NCBI GenBank assembly: GCA_031260545.1
Contig: JAIRJQ010000084.1
Coordinates: 1 to 16,544 of the forward strand
Direction of reading: 5' to 3'
Length of the DNA: 16,544 bases
From: Methanomassiliicoccaceae archaeon
GTDB taxonomy: Archaea > Thermoplasmatota > Thermoplasmata > Methanomassiliicoccales > Methanomethylophilaceae
Every line of letters begins with the position of its first letter. The stretch's first letter is position 1. The position numbers and the translations under genes were made by a program. The notes beneath the pieces are model-generated. The model was given only the letters and a program-made list of their open reading frames with translations. It was not told the DNA's origin and made no database searches. This document shows, piece after piece, positions 6,029 through 13,221 of the stretch.

Positions 6029-6793
6029 TCAGTTTACATCAGCGTCATCGCCGCCGAAGAATGCCTGCTGCGATGCCGCGTACAATTCTTCCATGCCGAA
6101 CGATTCTTTTGATGATACCGCACGTATATCGCCGAACACGCCGATGTTCTCCATCGCCTTGAACAGTTCCATTCCTATGACCGTCTGAGGGTCCGTGTCC
6201 GAATCCATGAGGTCTCCGTGCAATGCGTCCGGATCGGAGAACCATGACAGTATCTTTTCAAGTTCGTCATCCCTTAGCACATCCGCCTTTGATAATATGC
6301 TGATCATCGGCATATGCAGGCGGAATTGGACGATCGATGATAACATCATGCTCGAAATGAATCCGTTCGACGACCTGCACAGCATCGGATCGGCGAGGAA
6401 GACCATCATTGACCTCTCACGACCCAACGCGTCGGCGATGATCTCCGACGAACGTCTGAACGCGAACAGTTCCAGCTGCCCCGGGGTGTCTATCAGCGCA
6501 TATTTTGTTTTGTAATCGCTCAATGCGTCCGTCAGCTTCGTTATGTTCATTGCCATAAGGTCCGCGCAAACGACCTGTGCTCCGTTCGGACCTAACGCAT
6601 ATTCGTCCATCACCTCCTGCAGATCTATCCATTCGCGGATGTCGATATCAGCGTTATACGGAAGCGCATCCGCTCCGGGATCCATATTCACAATTATTGA
6701 ATCGATCCCGTTGGCGTCCAACCATTCTTTGTACGAATTGACAAGCGAACTCTTCCCGCTTCCCGCCGTTCCTACAAAATAAATATTTTTCAT
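6029..6793 (-). CDS. GPN-loop GTPase
   Basis: A 254-residue GTPase of the archaeal GPN family (Pab0955-like; related to eukaryotic Gpa/Npa3 proteins tied to RNA polymerase assembly). Motifs: P-loop GTAGSGKS (8-15), the family-defining Gly-Pro-Asn loop in YALGPNGAQ (68-70), G3 DTPGQLELF (102-110), G4 SKAD (168-171) and G5-like AVSSKE (225-230). The DPGAD after strand 2 also fits. GPN proteins act as dimers. An upstream in-frame ATG at 7078 would add a 95-residue non-conserved extension lying across the divergent neighbour. ATG at 6793 gives the usual length and has GGTGAG 4 nt upstream, so I use it. It is convergent with pan and divergent from the DUF998 gene. Confidence 0.92.
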   Translation of the reverse strand: MKNIYFVGTAGSGKSSLVNSYKEWLDANGIDSIIVNMDPGADALPYNADIDIREWIDLQEVMDEYALGPNGAQVVCADLMAMNITKLTDALSDYKTKYALIDTPGQLELFAFRRSSEIIADALGRERSMMVFLADPMLCRSSNGFISSMMLSSIVQFRLHMPMISILSKADVLRDDELEKILSWFSDPDALHGDLMDSDTDPQTVIGMELFKAMENIGVFGDIRAVSSKESFGMEELYAASQQAFFGGDDADVN

Positions 6794-6824
6794 GATACTC
6801 ACCGTGACCCGTACACGATGCGGA

Positions 6825-6833
6825 CAATAAATT
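6825..6833 (-). promoter_or_regulatory. TATA box of the GPN GTPase gene
   Basis: Minus strand AATTTATTG, about 36 nt before the ATG at 6793. This leaves a short leader with GGTGAG. Confidence 0.4.
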
Positions 6834-6878
6834 TTTGTGTCGTTTTGCTTATGATATTTTTTTATTCTTGCGCATATC

Positions 6879-6888
6879 GTATATTTTA
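6879..6888 (+). promoter_or_regulatory. TATA-like element upstream of the DUF998 gene
   Basis: GTATATTTTA precedes the DUF998 gene. A second candidate, CATTAATAC, lies at 6899-6907. Either would give a leader of about 35-60 nt to the ATG at 6967. I cannot choose between them. Confidence 0.3.
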
Positions 6889-6966
6889 CGTGAAAAGCAT
6901 TAATACAGCATTCGCCGTTACATGGCACATCAGAGGCCTGCGAACCGCGGGTCAGGAGAAATTCAA

Positions 6967-8163
6967 ATGGAACTTGTGAAGGAACGGAATATCCTGATAG
7001 GCCTGACGGCGTCTTTGGCCGTGGTCGCGTTCGGGTTATCATGGTACATTGCGGCTCTGTCAGACCCAGCATGGACATTCGGTGCTAACTATCTCAGCGA
7101 TCTCGGTGTTTCGGACAATGAAATGTCGCGCCTATTCTTTAACGGAGGCTGCATCCTCGCTGGCATATTGCTTGCGGTGACCGGGACCGCGGTCTTGACA
7201 AGTATGAAGGGCAGACTTTACAAGGCGGCAGGATTATGCACGATGATCGCAGGAATAGCGATGGCCTTCGTAGGCGTCTTTACGGAGGATGCGGGCAGCC
7301 TGCATTTCTATATTGCATGCGTAGCATTCGGAATGGGTTTCCTTGCTCTCATATTCGTTGCGGTAAAGGACCGCATGAACGGCCTCAGAGCGCTGTCGGC
7401 GCTCACGGTACTGGGTGTGTTCCTTGTTCTTGTATCATATCTTTGGCTTGTTCAATTTGAAGACAATTCCACCTTCCTGCTCGGGGCGCCGGGTGTCGAA
7501 ACGGTAATGGCGCTTGTGTTATTCGCGCTGTTCCTGCTTCAGGGAATGAAATTCCTCTACCACGGAGGACTTGAGACGGAGGTCAAAGGAAAAGGAATGT
7601 GCGACAGGCACATGGTAGCATTCGGATTCATAGCATTGTTTGCCGCCGTTTCGTTCCTGCTGTTCATGGGCTTCGCGATACTGTCCGATCTGGGATGGGT
7701 ATTCGGTACCGATCCTGTATATATGCTCGGTCTTTCGGATGTCAGCGATACGCAGATGTTCTTTGTGATCGCGTGCGTTGTCGGCGGACTGTTCACGTTA
7801 CTTTACGGCATAGGCGCGGGAATGATGCACAATGGACAGGCGCGCTCGGTAAGCGGTTTCTTCATCGTACTGATGGGCGTATCGCTGTACCTGCTCGGTC
7901 TGGCGTTCCTCCTCGCACCTGGACTGATAAACGAGTACGTCGAGTACTGCATTGTTACGATGGGCGTACTGGCGATCCTCTGCATCGCGATATCCGACTG
8001 GATGTTCAAGCGCATGACGACGGCGGCGTACTACTTTCTGGTAGCCTTGTTCAGTGCGCTGTTGATGCTCTTTATAGGTTACGAAATGGCATCAGCGGTG
8101 GCCATCGCCCTGTTCTTCACGATAGTAGGTATCGAAGGAGTAAAATTAATGCGCAGCGGATGA
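6967..8163 (+). CDS. DUF998 family integral membrane protein, duplicated
   Basis: A 398-residue polytopic membrane protein with about 11-12 hydrophobic helices. The first half resembles DUF998: a first helix, then the signature YLSDLGVSDNEMSRLFFNGG, then successive helices ending with a GVFTEDAG...LHF stretch. The second half begins again near residue 210 with a helix (FGFIALFAAVSFLLFMGFAI), then TDPVYMLGLSDVSDTQMFF in the position of the first-half signature. This suggests an internal duplication. The halves are joined by a cytoplasmic loop (GLETEVKGKGMCDRHM). DUF998 function is unknown. Start: ATG at 6967 has AGGAG 8 nt upstream; an in-frame ATG at 6922 adds a polar 15-residue extension with no such site and could be used from the nearer TATA element. 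Confidence 0.78.
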   Translation: MELVKERNILIGLTASLAVVAFGLSWYIAALSDPAWTFGANYLSDLGVSDNEMSRLFFNGGCILAGILLAVTGTAVLTSMKGRLYKAAGLCTMIAGIAMAFVGVFTEDAGSLHFYIACVAFGMGFLALIFVAVKDRMNGLRALSALTVLGVFLVLVSYLWLVQFEDNSTFLLGAPGVETVMALVLFALFLLQGMKFLYHGGLETEVKGKGMCDRHMVAFGFIALFAAVSFLLFMGFAILSDLGWVFGTDPVYMLGLSDVSDTQMFFVIACVVGGLFTLLYGIGAGMMHNGQARSVSGFFIVLMGVSLYLLGLAFLLAPGLINEYVEYCIVTMGVLAILCIAISDWMFKRMTTAAYYFLVALFSALLMLFIGYEMASAVAIALFFTIVGIEGVKLMRSG

Positions 8164-8173
8164 ACATCCGCCG

Positions 8174-8186
8174 TTCTTTTCTTTAT
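8174..8186 (+). terminator. T-rich tract after the DUF998 gene
   Basis: TTCTTTTCTTTAT begins 11 nt after the DUF998 stop. It is a plausible archaeal U-rich stop signal, weaker than the pan tract. Confidence 0.3.
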
Positions 8187-8276
8187 CCCGCATGGCCGTT
8201 CAGCCGTAAGGATATTCAATTTACATACGGGAACAAGGCCCGGATGTTCACATAGAAAAGGTCTCGGCAGCCTTGT

Positions 8277-8298
8277 ACGGCGGTCCGCAGACTGCCGT
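8277..8298. other. Intergenic hairpin with 9-bp stem and CGCA loop
   Basis: ACGGCGGTC-CGCA-GACTGCCGT forms a 9-bp stem (one G-T wobble) with a tetraloop. It lies in the gap between the convergent DUF998 gene and the small membrane protein gene. It contains the 12-mer GCGGTCCGCAGA (8280-8291), which also occurs at 3558-3569. No T-tract follows on either strand, so it may be an mRNA end or stability element. Confidence 0.45.
8280..8291 (+). repeat. 12-nt intergenic repeat, copy 2
   Basis: GCGGTCCGCAGA, the same word as at 3558-3569, forming the upper part of the hairpin at 8277-8298. Confidence 0.3.
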
Positions 8299-8312
8299 CC
8301 ATAGCGTATAAT

Positions 8313-8347
8313 GAAAAAAGAAGAAGGTTTGGATCTGTCTCAGATCC
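8313..8347 (-). terminator. Intrinsic-type terminator of the small membrane protein gene
   Basis: On the minus strand GGATCTG-AGA-CAGATCC (8331-8347) is a perfect 7-bp stem with a 3-nt loop that contains the stop codon of the gene itself. It is followed by a pyrimidine tract, CCTTCTTCTTTTTTC (8313-8327). The stem plus T-rich tail is a bacterial-style terminator layout; in archaea the T-rich tail alone may suffice. Confidence 0.5.
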
Positions 8348-8708
8348 TGTCCGACTCTATCCAGCGTTTTGTGACCTTGGTCGTTGAGAACAGTATTGCG
8401 ACACATGAGATGACCACGAACGCCAGTGCGTTATAGAGATCTATTATCTCCATGATGTACGCCACCACCGGAAGCGCTGCGCAGAACACTTCAACAGATA
8501 TCAGGAATCTCCATGACCACTGTCCGTCGCTGAACAGCGAGCCGGCAATGGCAATGAACAGTACCAGCAGCAAAAGGTATATTGCCATCTTCAGTCCCAG
8601 GCTTTGTACCGACACATCGAGCTCCAATATGATCACGGCCAGCACGAAGAGCGCCCCGAGTATGGCTACTCCTGAAGCGATCATGACACTTTTCGGTCTC
8701 TCCACCAT
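8340..8708 (-). CDS. Small integral membrane protein, four predicted helices
   Basis: A 122-residue protein, family not recognised. Hydrophobic segments lie near residues 8-28 (MIASGVAILGALFVLAVIIL), 37-58, 67-87 and 91-108. The second and third are separated by FSDGQWSWR, and the tail TKVTKRWIESDRI is charged. This fits four membrane helices with a basic C-terminus inside. The ATG at 8708 has GGTG 5 nt upstream and a TATA-like TATTAATAAA at 8741-8750. Transcribed alone. The stop codon lies within a terminator stem. Confidence 0.6.
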   Translation of the reverse strand: MVERPKSVMIASGVAILGALFVLAVIILELDVSVQSLGLKMAIYLLLLVLFIAIAGSLFSDGQWSWRFLISVEVFCAALPVVAYIMEIIDLYNALAFVVISCVAILFSTTKVTKRWIESDRI

Positions 8709-8740
8709 GTTTGCACCTATGCCCTTGATGATGCTTTCTA

Positions 8741-8750
8741 TTTATTAATA
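8741..8750 (-). promoter_or_regulatory. TATA box of the small membrane protein gene
   Basis: Minus strand TATTAATAAA, centred about 37 nt before the ATG at 8708, compatible with a short leader carrying GGTG. Confidence 0.4.
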
Positions 8751-8815
8751 TGTTCACATAACGGCGTATACGGACACATACGTTAACTCCGCAGGGACGA
8801 ACCTAAAACAGCAAT

Positions 8816-8824
8816 GTTAATATC
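8816..8824 (+). promoter_or_regulatory. TATA box of the riboflavin kinase gene
   Basis: GTTAATATC centred 26 nt before the GTG at 8846. This is the main support for that non-ATG start and implies a leaderless transcript. Confidence 0.45.
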
Positions 8825-8845
8825 TTGTGAGAAACAATTTGGTAC

Positions 8846-9532
8846 GTGGATGAAAAGTTTGCCTTCGCACTTCGGAAGATCGCTCTGCTCGGCGGCATAG
8901 ACAATTACGTTGCCGTTTCGTCACGCGAACTCGGTGATGCGCTCGGCATGAGCCAACAGTCCGCATCAAAAAGGATCTTAGAACTGCTCGATGCAAAGTA
9001 TCTTGTACGCGACCTCGGAGCGAGAAGACAGCGCATAAAGATAACGGACGCGGCCGTTGAAGAACTGAGAAAGGAGTACAACGAATACCGCAGGATATTC
9101 GAACTTACCGACCAGGTGACCCTTCACGGAAAGGTCGCCACCGGCATGGGGGAAGGAGGATATTACATCACTCAAAAACCGTACATGGACCAGTTCTTCG
9201 CAAAACTCAGATTCAGGCCGTTCGAGGGGACGCTTAATGTAAGGGTCGTGAAAGAAGATCTCGGTAAGCTGGAGATAGTGAAGAGTATGCCCGGCGTGAT
9301 CATAGATGGGTTCGAAAAGGATGGACGGACCTTTGGTAAGGTGACCGCATATAAAGCAAGGATAAAGAATATCGACTGCGCCATAGTCGTTCCTGAAAGG
9401 TCGCATTACGAGGATATTTTAGAGATCGTGTGCAAATACCATCTTAAGAGGACGTTAAGCATAAACGACGGCGACGAAGTTGATGTTATCGCGGACCTAA
9501 GCCCTCTTTCTGCCGAAGACGATGTATCCTGA
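8846..9532 (+). CDS. ribK: CTP-dependent riboflavin kinase with N-terminal HTH domain
   Basis: A 228-residue archaeal RibK (DUF120), which makes FMN from riboflavin using CTP. Residues 1-85 form a winged helix-turn-helix (SSRELGDALGMSQQSASKRI, 25-44, with a recognition helix). The kinase domain covers about 91-218, with the motifs GKVATGMGEGGYYIT (95-109), PFEGTLNVRV (125-134), DGRTFGKVTAYKARI (159-173) and AIVVPERSHYEDILEIVC (179-196), ending in LSINDGDEVDV. Some archaeal RibK lack the HTH; here the fusion suggests an enzyme that also regulates, as proposed for RbkR-type proteins. Start is GTG at 8846. The gene overlaps the convergent trmI gene by 36 nt at its 3' end. Confidence 0.92.
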   Translation: MDEKFAFALRKIALLGGIDNYVAVSSRELGDALGMSQQSASKRILELLDAKYLVRDLGARRQRIKITDAAVEELRKEYNEYRRIFELTDQVTLHGKVATGMGEGGYYITQKPYMDQFFAKLRFRPFEGTLNVRVVKEDLGKLEIVKSMPGVIIDGFEKDGRTFGKVTAYKARIKNIDCAIVVPERSHYEDILEIVCKYHLKRTLSINDGDEVDVIADLSPLSAEDDVS

Positions 9533-10255
9533 GTGCCCGAGCATCTGAAATGACGGTCTTACGCCTCCCGGATGCACCTCGATCTCGCGTTCAAGCAGTT
9601 CTATCGTACGAACAGCGAAATAATTCTCCTTTCGGAGAGCGTGCACTGCTGACTCGACCTGGTTCATATTCGGAATGTAGGAACATATCCTTCCTCCCGG
9701 TCTCAGATTCTTTGAAAGGTTCGGCAGTGCAAGCCAGGGATCTGGCATGTCGGTGATCAGTGCATCCGCCGTGAATTCTACATCCGCGGTTTTCGCATCG
9801 CCGATCTGATAGGTCCAATATTTTTCGAGACCCGTACGTTTCAGATTCTTAAGCGCACGTAACGCATATTCCTCTCTCAGCTCGACCGTATGCACGTGGC
9901 CGTTCGGAGCTGCCGCCGTTACGAGCACGGTCGTGAGCGCACCCGAGCCTGCACCGACCTCCAGAACGCGGTCGCCGCATTTGATATCGCAGTTCATTAT
10001 TATTGATGCCGCATCCTTTGGCGTTATTATCTGGGCTCCGCGTTCCAGCGAACCGATGAGGTCCGTGGTCCCCGGCCGGAAGGCCGTGAACTCTGTGCCC
10101 GCTATTATCAGCGTGCTGCCGTCGTCCAGCTCCCTGAACTTTGAGCCGTCCACCGTTCCGAAGGATGTCTTGATCATTCCGTATGATACTTTCATCCAAT
10201 GTTTTTTCGCGTCGGCATCCGCCAGAAATATGTATTCGTCTTCGAAGAACGGCAT
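9497..10255 (-). CDS. trmI: tRNA (adenine-58/57-N1)-methyltransferase TrmI
   Basis: A 252-residue class I SAM methyltransferase of the TrmI family, which makes m1A in the T-loop of tRNA. An N-terminal beta domain (1-75) is followed by the Rossmann catalytic domain. SAM motif I is RVLEVGAGSGALTTVL (96-111), with the acidic residue of motif II in HTVELREEYA (122-131). Catalytic motif IV is TDMPDPW (168-174; usually D-(L/M)-PDPW). The C-terminal signature HPGGVRPSFQMLGHSGYIVF (228-247) is family-specific. The start at 10255 has GGTGA about 4 nt upstream. Its last 36 nt overlap the riboflavin kinase gene end. It is divergent from the DUF1638 gene, 87 nt away. Confidence 0.92.
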   Translation of the reverse strand: MPFFEDEYIFLADADAKKHWMKVSYGMIKTSFGTVDGSKFRELDDGSTLIIAGTEFTAFRPGTTDLIGSLERGAQIITPKDAASIIMNCDIKCGDRVLEVGAGSGALTTVLVTAAAPNGHVHTVELREEYALRALKNLKRTGLEKYWTYQIGDAKTADVEFTADALITDMPDPWLALPNLSKNLRPGGRICSYIPNMNQVESAVHALRKENYFAVRTIELLEREIEVHPGGVRPSFQMLGHSGYIVFGRKRA

Positions 10256-10312
10256 TATATCACCACGTTATCGCATCATAGGGTTAATCATTTGCCTTGA
10301 TCTGCCTCTTAA

Positions 10313-10321
10313 GTTATATAC
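10313..10321 (+). promoter_or_regulatory. TATA box of the DUF1638 gene
   Basis: GTTATATAC centred 26 nt before the ATG at 10343. This is a clear leaderless-type promoter. Confidence 0.5.
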
Positions 10322-10342
10322 GGAAATCGCATCATAATCAAC

Positions 10343-11149
10343 ATGACGAAAGGAGTTCTTGGTGTGATGGCCTGTCCCATACTCGAGGATGAACTTATTT
10401 ACAGTATGTCAAAGGATGATGAGCTATCTGATGTGTACCTGCTGGACAACCGGCACGCCAAGAGCATTAAACTGAAACTCATTGAAAAGAAGATCAGGCA
10501 TGAGATAATCGCCGAAGAACAATTCCTTGACGGCTCCTGCCGAATAAAGAATGACGGATATACGATGATCATATGGATGATGGACCTCGGACTCCATGAG
10601 GAGCCTGCGGACCTTAAGGATGGCATCCGTAAACATATGGGGATGATGCAGGAACACGTTGACGCGATCGTTCTGTATTACGGCCTCTGCGGCAACGGTC
10701 TTAAGGATATTGACGTCTGGTCCAAGGACAATCTCAAGGTCCCGATGACGATCATACGCGATAATGAAGGCAACATCGTCGATGATTGCATCTCAGCTGC
10801 CATAGGCGGAACAAAACAGTATCTGAGACTGCTGAAAAAGTATCCTGGCATAATGTATTTCACACCCGCGTTCGCAACGAATTATGATGATCTCCTTGGA
10901 CGGATGGAGCTGTTCAAGGGTGTCGACGTGGGTGATGAGTCGATGCTGAAAATGGTATTCGAGATGGCCGACTACCACGAAGTGATGAAGATCGAGACCG
11001 GCCTCGGCGACCCGGTCGAATTTCAGAAGGCAACAGAAAAATTTGCCAACCGTTTGGGATTCAGCATCTTCACGCTGGAGGACGGGTGGGTGACCCTGGA
11101 ACCCGCGGACCGCGTATATGCGGAGGCCAAGGCCCTTCTGAAGGACTGA
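10343..11149 (+). CDS. DUF1638 family protein
   Basis: A 268-residue protein of the DUF1638 family, common in methanogens and in anaerobes that use corrinoid methyltransferases. The biochemical function is not settled. Recognisable features: start MTKGVLGVMACPILEDELIY (Cys11), the motif YYGLCGNGLKDID with Cys116, and DDCISAAIGGTKQYLRLLKK with Cys149 followed by a Gly-Gly-Thr turn. The three Cys are candidate metal or corrinoid ligands (inference). The N-terminal half alternates strands and helices; the C-terminal third is mainly helical. No membrane segment is present, so it should be cytosolic. It stands alone: trmI is divergent upstream, and its TGA abuts the stop of the convergent SUFU gene. 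No corrinoid methyltransferase gene is nearby in the window. Confidence 0.82.
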   Translation: MTKGVLGVMACPILEDELIYSMSKDDELSDVYLLDNRHAKSIKLKLIEKKIRHEIIAEEQFLDGSCRIKNDGYTMIIWMMDLGLHEEPADLKDGIRKHMGMMQEHVDAIVLYYGLCGNGLKDIDVWSKDNLKVPMTIIRDNEGNIVDDCISAAIGGTKQYLRLLKKYPGIMYFTPAFATNYDDLLGRMELFKGVDVGDESMLKMVFEMADYHEVMKIETGLGDPVEFQKATEKFANRLGFSIFTLEDGWVTLEPADRVYAEAKALLKD

Positions 11150-11818
11150 TCATTTATTTCTGATGACGCTGCTGCGAGCGATGTCCACTACCATGCTGAA
11201 ATCTTCCGGGAACATATCTTCCAATGATTCCGCATCGTTCTCGAGCTTGAAGTTCATCTCGTCCTCATATATCGGGACCATTTGGTAAAAGTTGATCTCG
11301 TCACCGTCCGGCAGTATGCATCCGGCCGCCTCGGGCCCGAAGAGGTACGGCGCCGTCACCAATATACAGCAGAGCCCGGTGTTCTCCGCGAACGGCCCGT
11401 CGTTCGGTACGGTGTGCCCGTATCCTAACCATGTGTCATGTTCTATCGGCAGTCTCGCCAATATCTTCAGCCAGCGTATCGGCCAGTACCACTTCTCCTC
11501 TTCGCTCTTTAAGTTCCAGTCCGGCGGCAGCGTTATCAGAAGTTCTGCACGGTCAAACTTCTGTTTACGAAGTTCCTTCGGAACATTCATCCTGTGTGCG
11601 CCCATGCCCAACGTCACCAGCGTGTAGTGATCGCGCTCGGGTGTCGGATCGACGATGCATATGTCCACATGGATGTCCGGCGATACGATCTCATGGAGCA
11701 CATTCTCATACTCTCCGAAACGGGAGGATATGTGCGCACTCACGGCATCAAGTTCATTTTCGTCATAAAGCTCGGGCAGATCCTTTTTCCTGAACAGTTT
11801 CTTGAACATCCTCTTCAC
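11150..11818 (-). CDS. SUFU (suppressor-of-fused) domain protein
   Basis: A 222-residue protein whose core (about 25-205) matches the microbial SUFU family. Signs are FGEYENVLHEIVSPDIHVDI near residue 34, PTPERDHYTLVTLGMGAHRM near 58, ELLITLPPDWNLKSEEEKWY, WPIRWLKILARLPIEHDTWL and the later EINFYQMVPIYEDEM. In bacteria SUFU proteins are often immunity proteins of polymorphic toxin systems; no toxin gene is seen here. The N-terminus is strongly basic (MKRMFKKLFRKKD). The start is GTG at 11818, giving a GTGA 4-nt overlap with the proS stop; an ATG at 11809 is also possible, but GAGG then lies directly against it. Last gene of a prs-proS-sufu operon, hence coupled to housekeeping expression. Confidence 0.82.
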   Translation of the reverse strand: MKRMFKKLFRKKDLPELYDENELDAVSAHISSRFGEYENVLHEIVSPDIHVDICIVDPTPERDHYTLVTLGMGAHRMNVPKELRKQKFDRAELLITLPPDWNLKSEEEKWYWPIRWLKILARLPIEHDTWLGYGHTVPNDGPFAENTGLCCILVTAPYLFGPEAAGCILPDGDEINFYQMVPIYEDEMNFKLENDAESLEDMFPEDFSMVVDIARSSVIRNK

Positions 11819-13221
11819 ATCGATCTCGATGCATACGCGACCTTATCGGTCGGCTTGCCGCATATTATACACTTACCGTCAAATTCCTCCGGTATGTACG
11901 GCGTCCCCAATAATTTGAGGTCGTTCTCATCTTCGAACTTGTGGCCGCATTCCTCCGAACCGCACCATCCGAACCTTAACGTCTTTTCCGGAAGATCGTC
12001 AAGCGATGTTATTGTAGTGACATTGGATCTCTGTTTTTCCCATGCCTTATCGTACATGTCCTTGCGTATCGATCTCAAAATCAAATGTACGCCGTCCGTT
12101 GCGTCCTGCAGCGATACCGTTCCTTTTCCGCCGTTGTCCCGTCTTACGAACGTGACCACATTTTTCTCGATGTCCTTCATCCCTATCTCTAACCTCAGCG
12201 GAACCCCTTTGATCTCCCATTCGAAGAACTTGCTTCCCGGTCTTTCATCCCTGTCATCAAGTTTTACGCGTATGCCTGCATCCCTAAGCATTTTCTCAAC
12301 GTTCTTTGCTGCGGCCGTGACCGCGTCGATATTGCCTTTTGATAATATCGGAATGATGACTGCCTGTATCGGAGCTACCGGCGGCGGAAGCACCAGCCCT
12401 TTATCGTCACCATGCACTCCTATCAGTGCACCTACTAGCCTCTCGGACATTCCGTACGTCGTCTGATGTACGTACATATGTTCACCGTCCGCATCCTCAT
12501 ATGTTATGTTATACGGAATTGAGAAGTTGGTGCGGTAGTGGTGTATCGATCCGATCTGCAGCATGCGTCCGTTGGGCATCGCCGTATCCAGACCGACCGT
12601 ATAGTATGCGCCCGGGAACTTGTCCCATTCGGTGCGGGTGAGTAACGAATACGGGATGCATAGGTCCTTCATCAGTCGCTCAAGGATCAGGAAATCCTCT
12701 TCCACCTGTTTCTGTGCATCTTCTTCCGTCACGTGGCATGTGTGCGACTCAAAGAAGTGTATCTCCCTTACCCGTATGAACGAACGTGTTTGCTTCGTCT
12801 CGTATCTGAACGTGTTCACGAGGTGATATATTTTCAACGGAAGGTCCGTATGGGAACGTATCCAGAGCGAGAACATCGGATACATCGCTGTCTCACTGGT
12901 CGGTCTTACAACGAGCCTCACATCCAGTTCGTTGAGTCCCGCATGTGTCACCCAGTACACCTCGGAATCAAATCCCTTTATGTGCTCCTTCTCTTTCTTG
13001 AACTCCGTCTCCGGAATAAGTAACGGGAAACAGACCTCATCGTGACCCGTGGCGTCCAGCTCGCGGCGTATGTATTCGTCGATATTCCTCATTATCTTCC
13101 AGCCGTACGGCGTCCAGACGTTCATTCCCTTTATTGGATATCTCTTGTCGGAAAGGCCTGCCTTCTCCACTATGTCGTTATACCATTCGTTAAAATTCGT
13201 GTCCTTTTCCATGTGAATCAA
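11815..13221 (-). CDS. proS: Prolyl-tRNA synthetase, archaeal/eukaryotic type
   Basis: A class II aminoacyl-tRNA synthetase of 468 residues that charges tRNA-Pro. The first residues FNEWYNDIVEKAGLSDKRYP and the block GMNVWTPYGWKIMRNID are typical of the archaeal-type enzyme. The proline-site motif RPTSET is at 106-111, motif 2 FRYETKQTRSFIRVREIHFFE near 138-158, and motif 3 in GLVLPPPVAPIQ (275-286). A C-terminal domain carries four zinc-ligand Cys (420, 425, 451, 454). No editing insertion is present. Start: TTG at 13221 has GAGG 5 nt upstream and overlaps the prs stop as TTGA. An internal ATG at 13212 (MEKDTNF) is the start a homology search would favour. Middle gene of the prs-proS-sufu operon. 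Confidence 0.93.
   Translation of the reverse strand: MIHMEKDTNFNEWYNDIVEKAGLSDKRYPIKGMNVWTPYGWKIMRNIDEYIRRELDATGHDEVCFPLLIPETEFKKEKEHIKGFDSEVYWVTHAGLNELDVRLVVRPTSETAMYPMFSLWIRSHTDLPLKIYHLVNTFRYETKQTRSFIRVREIHFFESHTCHVTEEDAQKQVEEDFLILERLMKDLCIPYSLLTRTEWDKFPGAYYTVGLDTAMPNGRMLQIGSIHHYRTNFSIPYNITYEDADGEHMYVHQTTYGMSERLVGALIGVHGDDKGLVLPPPVAPIQAVIIPILSKGNIDAVTAAAKNVEKMLRDAGIRVKLDDRDERPGSKFFEWEIKGVPLRLEIGMKDIEKNVVTFVRRDNGGKGTVSLQDATDGVHLILRSIRKDMYDKAWEKQRSNVTTITSLDDLPEKTLRFGWCGSEECGHKFEDENDLKLLGTPYIPEEFDGKCIICGKPTDKVAYASRSM

Noticed and set aside
6794..7078. A 95-residue N-terminal extension of the GPN GTPase
   Set aside because: It crosses the divergent DUF998 gene start and promoter, lacks conservation features, and ATG 6793 has GGTGAG and begins exactly at the expected P-loop strand.
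7599..8255. A 218-codon plus-strand frame
   Set aside because: Same strand as the DUF998 gene but out of register; Arg/His-rich translation without membrane pattern, a shadow of the real hydrophobic frame.
8311..8436. A 41-codon plus-strand ORF starting MKKEEGLDLSQIL
   Set aside because: It is antisense to the 3' end of the small membrane protein gene and has no ribosome site; its A-rich start is the complement of that gene's T-rich terminator.
11594..12466. A 290-codon open frame on the plus strand
   Set aside because: It runs antisense through the conserved proS catalytic and C-terminal coding sequence and the SUFU 5' end, has no family features, and is explained by the G/C-ending codon bias of those genes.
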